Part shown: positions 9,357 through 19,038 of the stretch, in pieces
How the letters are laid out: every line of letters begins with the position of its first letter
How positions within the stretch are numbered: the stretch's first letter is position 1
From: Saprospiraceae bacterium
GTDB lineage: Bacteria > Bacteroidota > Bacteroidia > Chitinophagales > Saprospiraceae
NCBI GenBank assembly: GCA_016787525.1
Contig: JAEUUP010000030.1
Location: 31,478-95,477, forward strand
Length of the DNA: 64,000 nucleotides
Direction: 5' to 3'
Notes under the pieces: model-generated
Seen by the model: the letters and a program-made list of their open reading frames with translations, nothing else
Databases searched by the model: none
Told to the model about the DNA's origin: nothing
Translations under genes and position numbers: made by a program

Positions 9357-10874
9357 TTATTTATCCCAGTAAACACGCTCAACCATATTCACCTTTTGTT
9401 TAGGTGCATTTGGATTCAAGTCAATTTCTGATTGTGGATAGAACAATGAACGAGGTACATCTGAGCTACTTGTCACAACCGCATTTGACACTTTGACAAT
9501 TTGAGACGGATAACCTGTTCTTCTCCAATCAGTCCAAGGCTCATTGAGTACACCAAAGTTTGCAACGTATTTCTCTTCGATGATTTTCTTCACTTTATCA
9601 GCCTCAGTGCCTGTCAATGTACCTTGGGCAGCAATATAAGCATCAACTGCAGCAGTTGCTACACCTGCAGCACTCATTGACTGACGAATACCTTGACGGA
9701 ATAATGAGTCAGCTGACATGCCACCAATATTTGCATTGCTTAAAACAGCAGCCTCAGCACGAATGAAAAATGACTCGGCAGCAGTTAATAAACGGATGGG
9801 TGCAGTACCAGTGTAAGTATAAGCATTGTAAGCGATTGAACCATTAGATGCAGCTGTAGCAGCATTGGTCGTATCACCACGCAAGTAAATATGTGTACGA
9901 GAGTACTGTTGTGAAGAAGCATCACCACTTTTTGCACCTTTGTATTGACCACTACGGAAAGGGAAATCTGTGAAATAGCGTGGGCGGCGAGGGTCTGCTT
10001 TACCATTCATCAAATCAACCAAAGTAGCATTAGCAAAAAGATAGTTAGAACGAGAAATTTCAAATTGCTCGATTGGGTTTTTAGCATTAGCTGCATTGAC
10101 GAAATTCATTTGGAAGTTGTCCGCAGCACTATTAAGAACAGCACCACCAGCAGCGATAGATGCAATTTCAGTCACTGCTTTGGTTTTATCCACTTTAGAA
10201 GTGTGTAACCACAAACGCATCTTTAAAGTATTTGCAGCTGCTATCCATTTTGCTTTTGATGCAGACCATGCACCAGGATAAATTGTAGAGTTGGTGCCCG
10301 GGCTTTTTGCAGAAGTAGCGTTCATTTCAGTGATAGCCTCGTTCAACATAGTAATCAAAGCTGGATAAATAGTTGAAGCATCGTCAAACTTTGGCTGAGC
10401 ATTACTTGTGAATTTTAATGCTTCAGAAAATGGTGCAGAACCCCAAGTGTCAGCGATATTAGCATAAATATATGCTTTCATCACTTTAGCAACTCCTGAA
10501 TAGTTCGGACTGGCTGCGGCAGACGCTTTTTGAATAACTACTTCAAGGTCAGCCAAAATACCTGAATACATCAAGTTCCAAACATTGTTCAAGTCAGAAC
10601 CTGTAATGAGATATTTCTCATAATCTTGCGTTTGTACTGTCGCACCTGCTGTTTGACCGGACCACTGCTGTGCAATCAAAGCAGCATAACGATTCATATC
10701 ACTACCTGCCCAGAAACCTACACCCACGGTTGCAGATGTAAAAACTTGCTCAATTGGTGCATCAATTACGGCATTAGGGTCTTTGTTAATATCTAAATAG
10801 TCTTGACAAGAGACTGTCGGTAGCAAGAAAGCCGCAAGAATCAAGCTGTGTTTGATATATTTTTTAAAATTCAT
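9357..10874 (-). CDS. SusD/RagB-family nutrient-binding lipoprotein (SusD-like_2 type)
   Basis: A 505-residue surface lipoprotein. The N-terminus ends in the lipobox PTVSC followed by QDYLDINKDPNAV, typical of the SusD-like_2 subfamily. The helical body contains TPR-like segments and the family's C-terminal EPWTDWRRTGYP motif. SusD proteins cap a SusC channel and bind the glycan or peptide before import. It lies 94 bases downstream of the susC at 10969-14166 and is probably co-transcribed. No motif copy lies in the coding sequence; copies flank it at 9281 and 10914. The substrate cannot be read from sequence, although the convergent GH13 gene suggests an alpha-glucan. Confidence 0.92.
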   Translation of the reverse strand: MNFKKYIKHSLILAAFLLPTVSCQDYLDINKDPNAVIDAPIEQVFTSATVGVGFWAGSDMNRYAALIAQQWSGQTAGATVQTQDYEKYLITGSDLNNVWNLMYSGILADLEVVIQKASAAASPNYSGVAKVMKAYIYANIADTWGSAPFSEALKFTSNAQPKFDDASTIYPALITMLNEAITEMNATSAKSPGTNSTIYPGAWSASKAKWIAAANTLKMRLWLHTSKVDKTKAVTEIASIAAGGAVLNSAADNFQMNFVNAANAKNPIEQFEISRSNYLFANATLVDLMNGKADPRRPRYFTDFPFRSGQYKGAKSGDASSQQYSRTHIYLRGDTTNAATAASNGSIAYNAYTYTGTAPIRLLTAAESFFIRAEAAVLSNANIGGMSADSLFRQGIRQSMSAAGVATAAVDAYIAAQGTLTGTEADKVKKIIEEKYVANFGVLNEPWTDWRRTGYPSQIVKVSNAVVTSSSDVPRSLFYPQSEIDLNPNAPKQKVNMVERVYWDK

Positions 10875-10913
10875 CTTACTTATTTTTTATAGAATGAATA
10901 ATTTTTTGACATA

Positions 10914-10944
10914 TACTGAGGGGTATTCTAACAACCCCTCAGTA
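10914..10944. repeat. Inverted pair of the dispersed motif in the susC-susD gap
   Basis: ATACTGAGGGGT at 10913-10924 and its complement ACCCCTCAGTAT at 10934-10945 can form a 12-bp stem with a 9-base loop. It lies between susC and susD. No U tract follows on either strand, so it may act as an attenuator, an mRNA stabiliser or simply two uptake-type sites. Confidence 0.8.
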
Positions 10945-10968
10945 TGAAATTGATTTTCTAAGAAAAAA

Positions 10969-13900
10969 TTAGAATGTTACTGACAAGTTAACACCTAATG
11001 ATCTCGTTTGTGGCAAAGCATTGAATTCCAAACCCTGTGCGTTACTAACACCTAAAGCATTTTGCTCTGGGTCAAGGTGTGGGTATCCTGGTGAACTGAG
11101 GAACAAATTACGACCGAATACACCCAATGTTGCTTTGCCAAATGGTGTTTTTGACAAAAGGTTTTTAGGGAATGAATAGTTCAAAGTTGCCTCACGAATA
11201 CGGAACCAAGATGTGTTGTAAATAAAGCCTTTAGCAGCAATGTACTTGCCTGAGTTACCCCAATATTGCTCTGCGGTGATAGCTATATCGTTTGGCGTAC
11301 CGTCTGCTTTTACACCTTCAAAAATATAAGGTTTAGCAGGTGTACCATCTGCATTCAAACGTTCTTTTTCTGCGGTTTCGATAGCTACACCATTTCGCTG
11401 TAAGTCTGCAATATTACGAGAGTATTGGTCGCCACCTTGTTTGATATCTAACAAAATGCCCAATGACAAGCCTTTATAAGAGAATTCATTATTGATACCC
11501 ACAAGGTATCTTGGATTTGGATTACCAATCTTTTGAACACCTGCTGTTGCAGAAGGCAAACCATTAGCACCAATGACGATTTTACCATCTTTGTTGTAAG
11601 GAAGGCTTGCATTGAACTTAGTGCCATTGGCATCGAATGTCGTACCGTCTGATGTATTTGAACGGTTATAGTCAGAACCATAGATTTGACCAAATTCGTC
11701 ACCGACAACCAAACGAATATTAGGTGTTGTGAAACCACCTAAAAAGATATTTTGTACGCCTGGTGCTAATTCATCAACGATTGAGCGGAATTGTGTATAG
11801 TTTACTCTTGCAGTCCACTCAAAGTCTTTCGTTTTGAGCGGTACTAATGTCAATGCTGCTTCGTAACCTTTTGTACTCAAAACACCTGCATTTTTGACGA
11901 TACTTGAGATGCCTGCTGCTGATGAGTTAGGCACAGACAAGATGATATCTGTTGACTTTTGCTGATAAGCATTGGCTTCTAATGCAATACGTCCACCCCA
12001 GAATGACAAGTCAATACCGACTTCCGAAGACTTTGTAAATTCAGGTTTCAAATTAGGATTGCCCGCACCATTTTGAAGTGTAAACCCTGCTAAGCTATTG
12101 AAAGGGAAAGCAATATTAGGGCCAAAACCATCAGAAACCGCTGCACCAGAGAAATAGTTATCCGTTGAATAACGGAAATCAGGTTTTGCACTACCTACCA
12201 AACCTGTGTTGGCACGAATTGAGAAATCGCTGAAAATTGGCGAGTTAACATTCAAAATCTTCAAAATATTTGCCTTAAGGGCTGCTGAATAATAGGTATA
12301 GCTATTATTTGCTTGTGGCAAGATTGAGTTTTGGTCATTTCTGACAGCTAAGTCAATAGAACCCCAGTTCTTGTATGCAGCAGTGAAGTTAGCGAAATTA
12401 CCAATCAGACGATATTGCCATTTGTTGAAACCCGGTGAATACTGAGTGGTATTGGCATTCAAGTTTCTAAAGTTACGAACAGTCACACCAAAACCTGTCA
12501 CTGTTGAGTTATTGGCAAATTGATCAAGAACCTCATTACCCAGTACCATTGTCAAGTCGAAGTCGCCAAATTTCTTTTGGGCTGTCAAAAAAGCAGTCGA
12601 GTTGATGATACGAGATACGTTGCGTACATCGCGAATAGCACCTATACCACCTGCACTTGAACTTGCGCCACCTGTAGAACCAATTTGGTCATAACTACTT
12701 GCTGCATAAGTAAAATTGTCAGCACCAACTTTTACGTTAGCAGAAAGCCAATCGTTGAATTGGTAACGCATATTGAAGTTACCGAAAATGCGGTCAATTT
12801 GGTCATCGTACAAGTTGTTTGCAATCGTCCAGTATGGATTATCTTGCGCACCACTACCCCAATCTAAGTTAGCACCTGTTACAGGGTGCGCCCACGGACG
12901 ACCTGTCAAGTCCCAGCTACGTGGTGTGAACCATGTACGGAAAAGCGGATTCGCTAATTGATTACCTTGTGGTGAACGAACTGATTTATTCAAAGAATAA
13001 TTGACAGAGATACCTGCTGTCAAACGTTTTGTAATTTCACTTGTCGCATTGATACCAATATTGTAACGTTGCAATCTATTCGCATCCAAAATCCATTGGT
13101 CATCTAAATAACCCATTGACAAACGGTAGCCAAATTTATCTTTACCACCTTGGAAACTCAAGTTATGTTGTGTATTCGACCCTTTACGGAACAAATCACT
13201 CACATTATTAGGGAAAGCTTGCAAAGTCATCACTGTATCACTCGCGCCATTCAAACCACGATAAGCTGTTGGTAACAAAACCGTTCTACCATCAATTTTA
13301 GGTCCCCAAGAAGATAAACCGTTCGGGTTATAAACCCCTGTATTACCTGCGCCATAGCTGTTTTGGTACTCTGGCAAGCGATTGATTTCTTGACTTGCAT
13401 AGTTAAATGAGTAGGTAACAGATTGTTTCTGTTTCGCTTTGCCCGATTTAGTCGTAATCAATACAACACCGTTGGCAGCACGTGAACCGTAGAGTGAAGT
13501 TGCAGCAGCGCCTTTCAGAACACTCACACTTTCGATGTCTTCTTGGTTCAAGTCAATTGCACGGCTTGAGTTGGTCACACCGTTTTGCAAAGCAGAACCA
13601 CCCCCACCATTGTCAATTGATACACCATCAACAACAAAAAGCGGTTGGTTTGAGCCTGTAAACGATGTAAAACCACGGACAATGATGCTTGAGCTTGAAA
13701 ATGAACCACCCGCACCAGATACACGAAGACCAGGTACTTTGGCTGCCAAAGCATTGGTTACGTTGGTTGTGTGTCCCATTGTCAAGTCTTCGCTCGTCAC
13801 TTGCGACACGCCATAGCCCAAATTACTTCTATCTTTTTTGATACCAAAAGCAGTTACAACAGCTTCTTCAAGCACTTTACCTTCTGCAAGAGTGACATCA

Positions 13901-14166
13901 AGTACGTTAGATGAGCCAATTGCGATTTCTTGGGTTGAGAAACCCGTGTAGCTGAACACCAATGTCGTTGCATCAGTTGGAAGGCTAAGGCTGTACTTGC
14001 CATCAATATCGGTAATTGCACCTTTCGTTGTACCTTTCACGACAACACTTGCGCCTACCAGTGGGTCACCATTGTCACCACTTACAGTGCCAGATATGGT
14101 TCGCTGTGCAATCATGGAGCATAGTGGCAGCACTAAAAGGCTCCAAAACAGGAGAACTTTTTTCAT
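10969..14166 (-). CDS. SusC/RagA-family TonB-linked outer-membrane channel
   Basis: A 1065-residue outer-membrane protein forming a TonB-dependent import channel. The signal peptide ends CSMIAQ. A carboxypeptidase-D regulatory-like domain (about 22-95, RTISGTVSGD to ITDIDGKYSL) is followed by the TonB-box region (EEAVVTAFGIKK), the plug domain (including PLFVVDGVSIDN and VLKGAAATSLYGSRAANGVV) and a 22-stranded barrel ending in SVTF with a terminal Phe. It is the first gene of a susC-susD unit. Unlike the SusC proteins at 24566 and 29738, its coding sequence holds no motif copy; flanking copies are at 10935 and 14263. Confidence 0.95.
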   Translation of the reverse strand: MKKVLLFWSLLVLPLCSMIAQRTISGTVSGDNGDPLVGASVVVKGTTKGAITDIDGKYSLSLPTDATTLVFSYTGFSTQEIAIGSSNVLDVTLAEGKVLEEAVVTAFGIKKDRSNLGYGVSQVTSEDLTMGHTTNVTNALAAKVPGLRVSGAGGSFSSSSIIVRGFTSFTGSNQPLFVVDGVSIDNGGGGSALQNGVTNSSRAIDLNQEDIESVSVLKGAAATSLYGSRAANGVVLITTKSGKAKQKQSVTYSFNYASQEINRLPEYQNSYGAGNTGVYNPNGLSSWGPKIDGRTVLLPTAYRGLNGASDTVMTLQAFPNNVSDLFRKGSNTQHNLSFQGGKDKFGYRLSMGYLDDQWILDANRLQRYNIGINATSEITKRLTAGISVNYSLNKSVRSPQGNQLANPLFRTWFTPRSWDLTGRPWAHPVTGANLDWGSGAQDNPYWTIANNLYDDQIDRIFGNFNMRYQFNDWLSANVKVGADNFTYAASSYDQIGSTGGASSSAGGIGAIRDVRNVSRIINSTAFLTAQKKFGDFDLTMVLGNEVLDQFANNSTVTGFGVTVRNFRNLNANTTQYSPGFNKWQYRLIGNFANFTAAYKNWGSIDLAVRNDQNSILPQANNSYTYYSAALKANILKILNVNSPIFSDFSIRANTGLVGSAKPDFRYSTDNYFSGAAVSDGFGPNIAFPFNSLAGFTLQNGAGNPNLKPEFTKSSEVGIDLSFWGGRIALEANAYQQKSTDIILSVPNSSAAGISSIVKNAGVLSTKGYEAALTLVPLKTKDFEWTARVNYTQFRSIVDELAPGVQNIFLGGFTTPNIRLVVGDEFGQIYGSDYNRSNTSDGTTFDANGTKFNASLPYNKDGKIVIGANGLPSATAGVQKIGNPNPRYLVGINNEFSYKGLSLGILLDIKQGGDQYSRNIADLQRNGVAIETAEKERLNADGTPAKPYIFEGVKADGTPNDIAITAEQYWGNSGKYIAAKGFIYNTSWFRIREATLNYSFPKNLLSKTPFGKATLGVFGRNLFLSSPGYPHLDPEQNALGVSNAQGLEFNALPQTRSLGVNLSVTF

Positions 14167-14359
14167 ATTTGATTTGATTTTAGATGAATAAATAAAAATA
14201 AGTCAGTTAACACACAAAAGTTTGTTTAGTCGTCATTTACACAGTGTATTTTTTTTCATTTATACTGAGGGGGAGTATTTTTTTCAAATTAAGTGCGAAA
14301 AGTAAGATTTATCGGTCTAAAAGTAATACTGTCAGTTAAAAAATGACGTATATTTTTAG

Positions 14360-15757
14360 TTATTTTCGCTCATCGCCTATTTCGTAGTCTAAATATTGAA
14401 ATATTAAATTGAGCATTTCATCTTTCGTTCCCCAACCATAAGTCACATCACGAGGTGGGTCGTAAGGATTCCTACCATTTTTGGGCGTGTTATCATATTC
14501 TGCCTCCGAATAAATAACCGAGCCTTTCGGAATCTTCAATAACTTGTCAAACTGATATGTCATTTGCCAGCTAAAATCCCAACTGTCTATTTTGATTAGG
14601 TTGATTAAATCGCCTTCGGGTGTAATCGCATAAGCCTTAAAGTTTTTGCCTAATAAGTGCATATGCGGCGTAATAGAAATGAGTGAAATGTCGTAAGGTA
14701 TTACTGGACTCCTTTGATAAAATTTGATGACAGAATCCTTCGGTATCATAAATGGTTCGTTCACAACCGAATTTTCCTCCAGTATAAACGTTTTGACAAG
14801 CCGTTTCGCTGGCTGCTTCGACAAATAAATCAAAATTTTTGATTGCTCTGTCACATCTTTAGGTGATGGCGAATAGTGCATGTTCAATACAATGTCACTA
14901 CCCTTTGGCAGACGTTTGGCAGTGTTGTCTGGGTAAAAAATCGCTGTATTCCCTGGAATCCAACCGTGCCAAAAATTATCGTTCATCCGCACGCCCAAAC
15001 GTTGAAACTCTGATTTATCACCTACTTCAATACCATTATCAGGTCTCAAAAGATTTGTTGTGTCAATCATAAAGCGACAATGATGTGCCAATTGTTTGTT
15101 TTGTGGAAAAAAATCAATACCCGACACATACAAATCCTCTGTTGCATTGGTCGGAACAACAAAAACCTTGAAATGTTCACGATTGTCGCCTTTGATTTGA
15201 TATGGTTCATTAAAAGTAAGTACTAAGTCAGGTTCTCGCCACGATATTGTATCCTCTTTTACACTTCCTTGTCTATTTTTTTTCTCTTTTCCTTTCACTT
15301 TTCCTTGTTCAACCCATTTTCCGATGGTTGCAATCTCCTCTTGGGTCAATCTTTTCACATTTTTGAAATGCGATACTGAGGGGTCTGCTGGATTGGGTGG
15401 CATATACCTTTGAGCAGTCACTTTCTTGATAAATCCTGCTCGACGCTCGACATCTTCATAACTCGTCAATGTAAAGGGAGCTATTTGTCCTTTACGGTGG
15501 CATGAGACACAGTTTTTCTGTATGATTGGTTCGATATTGTCATAATACGTCAGTTTTTGAGCCGACATACTGAGGGGGGTAAAAACAAGGAGTATTAAAA
15601 TTTTAAGAATAACGCATAAGGATTTTTGATTGGCGATTTGGAAAGATTTAAGGTTTACGAGATTTTTAAAATTTCGCAAATCTAATAAACCTAACCAAAC
15701 CTCAATATTCGATGATGCAGCCAATTGGGTGAGTTTGTGGAACAGTGATTTTCTCAT
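14360..15757 (-). CDS. Cytochrome-c-like / copper type II monooxygenase-like (PHM-like) secreted protein
   Basis: A protein of up to 465 residues with an N-terminal mono-haem cytochrome-like segment (CVSCH) and a PHM/DBM-like copper domain: AHHCRF resembles the first copper site, and HMHLLG plus a later SWQM the second. The family hydroxylates or oxidises small substrates using copper and ascorbate; the substrate here is unknown. The hydrophobic export segment (LCVILKILILLVF to MSAQ) starts about 45 residues in. The annotated ATG therefore lies inside the upstream thioredoxin gene, and a later non-ATG start is possible. The overlap of about 56 bases with that gene implies translational coupling. 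Motif copies are at 15374 and 15568. Confidence 0.75.
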   Translation of the reverse strand: MRKSLFHKLTQLAASSNIEVWLGLLDLRNFKNLVNLKSFQIANQKSLCVILKILILLVFTPLSMSAQKLTYYDNIEPIIQKNCVSCHRKGQIAPFTLTSYEDVERRAGFIKKVTAQRYMPPNPADPSVSHFKNVKRLTQEEIATIGKWVEQGKVKGKEKKNRQGSVKEDTISWREPDLVLTFNEPYQIKGDNREHFKVFVVPTNATEDLYVSGIDFFPQNKQLAHHCRFMIDTTNLLRPDNGIEVGDKSEFQRLGVRMNDNFWHGWIPGNTAIFYPDNTAKRLPKGSDIVLNMHYSPSPKDVTEQSKILIYLSKQPAKRLVKTFILEENSVVNEPFMIPKDSVIKFYQRSPVIPYDISLISITPHMHLLGKNFKAYAITPEGDLINLIKIDSWDFSWQMTYQFDKLLKIPKGSVIYSEAEYDNTPKNGRNPYDPPRDVTYGWGTKDEMLNLIFQYLDYEIGDERK

Positions 15758-16295
15758 TATTTAAAAATTGAGTAAGAGCATTTTTCAAATAAAATTCTGT
15801 GGCTTGTGGGCGATATTTGCCTAAAGCAAAAAACCAGTTGTCAATCGCACCGCGATAAAGTTGTTTTTTATTTCTATCAAAAAGGAAAGCTTCGGGCGTT
15901 GTGGTGGCTTTTAGTTTTTTCAGAAGTTTGTTTTTTTTATCCCACAAAAAATAAATATTTTTAGTAACAGAGTGGCTTAAAGCTCCCTTGTCACCAACTT
16001 CATTTACAAAATCTTTAATCGCTTGCAATGAATCCCATTTAGAAAACACGAAAATGAAAGTAATCGTCGAAAATGTATCAGACATACCCCTCAGTATCGG
16101 CACATATTTTTGACAAATAGGACAATCTGAGCCATAAGCGACAAGGATAATAGGTTTGTCTTCTATGAAATGAGATAATTTAACGGTTTTATTTTCTAAG
16201 TTTTTAAGTTTAGTGCGGGTAAAAGAGGGTGATTGTGCCACCGTTGCCGCAAAAGGCATCAAGAGTAAAATGATGTACCAAAAGTGTCGTTTCAT
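15702..16295 (-). CDS. Thioredoxin/AhpC-like exported redox protein
   Basis: A 197-residue protein if translation starts at the Met of MKRHFWYI (16295), which is followed directly by a signal peptide ending TVAQ; a start eight codons upstream is less likely. The thioredoxin fold carries the redox pair CPIC in YGSDCPICQKY, and the C-terminus ends IGCIIEY. Gene order lipoprotein - thioredoxin - PHM-like protein suggests that it maintains cysteines or copper of the PHM-like partner, which it overlaps. One motif copy (16087) encodes ILRG just after the CPIC segment. Confidence 0.8.
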   Translation of the reverse strand: MKRHFWYIILLLMPFAATVAQSPSFTRTKLKNLENKTVKLSHFIEDKPIILVAYGSDCPICQKYVPILRGMSDTFSTITFIFVFSKWDSLQAIKDFVNEVGDKGALSHSVTKNIYFLWDKKNKLLKKLKATTTPEAFLFDRNKKQLYRGAIDNWFFALGKYRPQATEFYLKNALTQFLNNEKITVPQTHPIGCIIEY

Positions 16296-16383
16296 GGTGC
16301 AAAAATACATAAAAACCATAAAACAAAGGCTGCTGCCGCAAAAGAAAGCGACAACAGCCTTTTTAGAACTTCATAAAGTTGAA

Positions 16384-16998
16384 TTATTTAGCACCGAACG
16401 TAATATCACAGTTTGAGCCCACAGTCGTTCTATCGCAAAGACCTACAGACCACTCAGTAAATTTACGACCATCTGCAGCCGTAATGTGCCAAGTAATGAT
16501 AAAAGTATCTTTTGTCGTAAAACGAGCCGTTGCTGTACGGCCGTTTTGAGACCAAACAGATACTTTTCCACCACCTTTACCATAGTCAAAAGTGGCCGCT
16601 TGGAACAAGTTGTACACTTCTGCTTGAGTGATTGTGCCATCAATGTATTTGTGGTTTGCACCCGCTGCACTACCATCAATAACTTTCCATGCTTTTGTAC
16701 CATGGTTGGCTACGCGAGAGTTGCCGTCTTTGTCCACATAACTTTCTGTCATAGTGACAAAAAACTCTACTTTTGACACTGTATTCTTGTTGTCAATTGA
16801 CTTCCAGCCCCATTTATAGTTAACAGGAGTAGCTGGTGTCGCAACAGCAAACGCATTATTGGGTGCTGCACCTAAGATACCTTCTGCTGTCAAGGCTGTT
16901 TCAAAATCAGGGAGTGGCGATTGCACTTTTTCGCAAGCAATGACTGCAAAAAGAGCGAAAGCCAAGACTGAAAAAATTGAATATTTGAAGAATTTCAT
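16384..16998 (-). CDS. Unrecognised lipoprotein
   Basis: A 204-residue protein with a type II signal peptide (lipobox AVIAC then EKVQSPLPDF), so probably anchored in the envelope. The remaining sequence is rich in Thr, Lys and aromatic residues and predicts beta structure. It holds no motif for an enzyme that I recognise. It lies between the susD at 17108-18757 (upstream) and the thioredoxin gene (downstream) on the same strand, so it may be the end of the Sus operon or the start of the redox group. The gap on its upstream side carries a degenerate motif pair. Confidence 0.7.
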   Translation of the reverse strand: MKFFKYSIFSVLAFALFAVIACEKVQSPLPDFETALTAEGILGAAPNNAFAVATPATPVNYKWGWKSIDNKNTVSKVEFFVTMTESYVDKDGNSRVANHGTKAWKVIDGSAAGANHKYIDGTITQAEVYNLFQAATFDYGKGGGKVSVWSQNGRTATARFTTKDTFIITWHITAADGRKFTEWSVGLCDRTTVGSNCDITFGAK

Positions 16999-17034
16999 AT
17001 TCTAAACGATTTTGAATTTTCAGAAAATCGAGAA

Positions 17035-17070
17035 TACTGAGGTTATTGGTTTTATGAATACCCCTCAGTA
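17035..17070. repeat. Partly degenerate inverted pair of the dispersed motif
   Basis: TACTGAGG at 17035-17042 lacks the rest of its G run, while CCCCTCAGTA at 17061-17070 is complete. Together GAATACTGAGG and CCTCAGTATTC can pair over 11 bases with an 18-base loop. The pair lies in the gap between susD and the lipoprotein gene. Confidence 0.65.
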
Positions 17071-17107
17071 TTCCGCCTTATTTTTTTGAAAAAGATGGAC
17101 AGAAACC

Positions 17108-18757
17108 TTATTTCGTCCAGAAAATTTTATTAATCCAGTATTTGTAAGCTTTTTGTTCAGCAGTAATACTTGCATTCAAGTTCAACTCAGAGTTTGGATA
17201 AGGCATACGCCAGATAAAACTCGTCGCACCTTTAGGCGATGGATTGATTGGATCTTTAAGTGTATTCGGATAACCTGTACGGCGGTAAGCATTGTAGATT
17301 TCAAAGCCATTACCCCAAGAACTAATCCACAACTGTTTCATAACAACGTTCAATTTTGCTTCGTTGCTTGTCGCTGCATCGTAACGTGCTTTCCACAAGT
17401 TAACATATGCGTCAATTGCTGCTGTGGTTGGTGCAACAGAGTTTGCATCAGTGGCACGACCAAAATCAACAACACGACCAATATGTGTGCGAATAGCAGT
17501 TTCAAACAAAGCTTTTGCATCGCCTGTTGCACCTAAAGCCAAAATAGCCTCGATACGGTAATACAGAAGGTTCACCTCAGTGACTGCTGGGAAAATACCT
17601 CCACCTGGGGCTGCATTGGCTGTAGGTGTTGTACTTGCTGTTAAGTTCGTGTTGTAGAAACCACCACAAGGATAAACACCTGGAATAAGGCGCAATTGCT
17701 CATCGGCAGGAATACCGCCCGCATCGCCACGCTCACGACCAAACAAACCATTGATATAAGTTGAGTCCCAACCACGTGTGCGCAAACTGTCTCTCCAAGC
17801 AGTCCAAGGAAGATAGCCCACACTTGCAGTGTTTCTTTCAGTCACGTCATTTTCATTCAAGCGACGAATCGTTTGATTGCGGAAGTAGAAACGTGTACGT
17901 GGGTCGAGGTCTAAGTGCATATCGAGAATAATCTGATGACAGATATAAGTGTAGTCGAAACCACCGCCTGTGTAAGCACCTGTGTACCAAGGGTGACGAA
18001 CAGAAGTTGGGTCTTTAGAGAAAGTAAACTTAAAATCGTCTGCTGCACCTGAGATAAAACCTGATTCTGAAGCAAGTGTTTTGATTTGAGCATCAGCACC
18101 AGAAATACCTTTACGACCTGTAATCAAAAACTTGAGTTTCAATGTTTTAGCCAAACGTGACCAACGTGCCGCATTGCCGCCATAAATGACATCGCCACTG
18201 ACTGCAACCGCAGAGGTTTTAGCAAAGTTGGCGATCGCATCGTCCAAAAGTTTGATAACTGCTGTGTAAATATCAGCATCTTTATCAAATTTAGGTGCTT
18301 TGACAGCTGAAGCAGCGTCAGCTTTTGACGCTTCTGTGAAAGGTATATCGCCCCAAAGGTCAACCATCGTACCATATGTATAGGCTTTCAAAGTTTGAGC
18401 TATGCCCAAATAGTGAGGGTTGTTGCCTGTTGAAGTAGCTTCAATCAACTGCTCAAGGTCTTTGAGTGGACCACGATAAAGGCTTTGCCATGTACCGTCG
18501 TACTGCGTTGTTTGCAAGTCCCAACGTGAAAGTGATTGAGTGCCCATAATACCCATATAGGATTCAAGGTCGCCTTCAACACCTGCGAAGTTAGACATAA
18601 TATCAACTTCAATTTGTGGCAAAAGGAGGCTCGGCGAAGCGACAGTTGGATTGTTCGGGTCTTTGTTGATGTCCAAATCGAACATCGAGCAAGAGCCTGC
18701 CAATACAACAAGTGCCGAAGCTGTAACTATTTTAGATAATTTATTGATGAATTTCAT
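17108..18757 (-). CDS. SusD/RagB-family nutrient-binding lipoprotein (SusD-like_2 type)
   Basis: A 549-residue lipoprotein with lipobox VLAGSC followed by SMFDLDINKDPNNPT, the start typical of SusD-like_2 proteins. The body is helical with TPR-like repeats and contains the family C-terminal YNAYRRTGYPN segment. It should pair with the SusC at 19039-22431, which lies upstream in transcription after a 281-base gap holding an inverted, widely spaced motif pair (18912 and 18999). It is longer than the other three SusD proteins here, with an extra loop region near residues 290-380. No motif copy lies in the gene. Confidence 0.92.
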   Translation of the reverse strand: MKFINKLSKIVTASALVVLAGSCSMFDLDINKDPNNPTVASPSLLLPQIEVDIMSNFAGVEGDLESYMGIMGTQSLSRWDLQTTQYDGTWQSLYRGPLKDLEQLIEATSTGNNPHYLGIAQTLKAYTYGTMVDLWGDIPFTEASKADAASAVKAPKFDKDADIYTAVIKLLDDAIANFAKTSAVAVSGDVIYGGNAARWSRLAKTLKLKFLITGRKGISGADAQIKTLASESGFISGAADDFKFTFSKDPTSVRHPWYTGAYTGGGFDYTYICHQIILDMHLDLDPRTRFYFRNQTIRRLNENDVTERNTASVGYLPWTAWRDSLRTRGWDSTYINGLFGRERGDAGGIPADEQLRLIPGVYPCGGFYNTNLTASTTPTANAAPGGGIFPAVTEVNLLYYRIEAILALGATGDAKALFETAIRTHIGRVVDFGRATDANSVAPTTAAIDAYVNLWKARYDAATSNEAKLNVVMKQLWISSWGNGFEIYNAYRRTGYPNTLKDPINPSPKGATSFIWRMPYPNSELNLNASITAEQKAYKYWINKIFWTK

Positions 18758-19038
18758 ACTGTTCTTTCCTTTTTAATCACGGATTCAGACGGATTGTTTT
18801 GATTTTACTGATTTTTGATTTTAGTAATTGCAGTATCATCCGTTTAAATCTGTGATTTTTTAATTGAATTGATTTGACAGATTTTAGAAATAGATGATTT
18901 TATTCAATTTTTACTGAGGGGGTGGTTATTTTGGATTTGGGATTTACGATTTGAGAAACTCTCATTCGTCAATCGTCATTCGTAAATCCAAAATAATACC
19001 CCTCAGTATCAAACTGAATATTTCTTCATCGAACCCAA

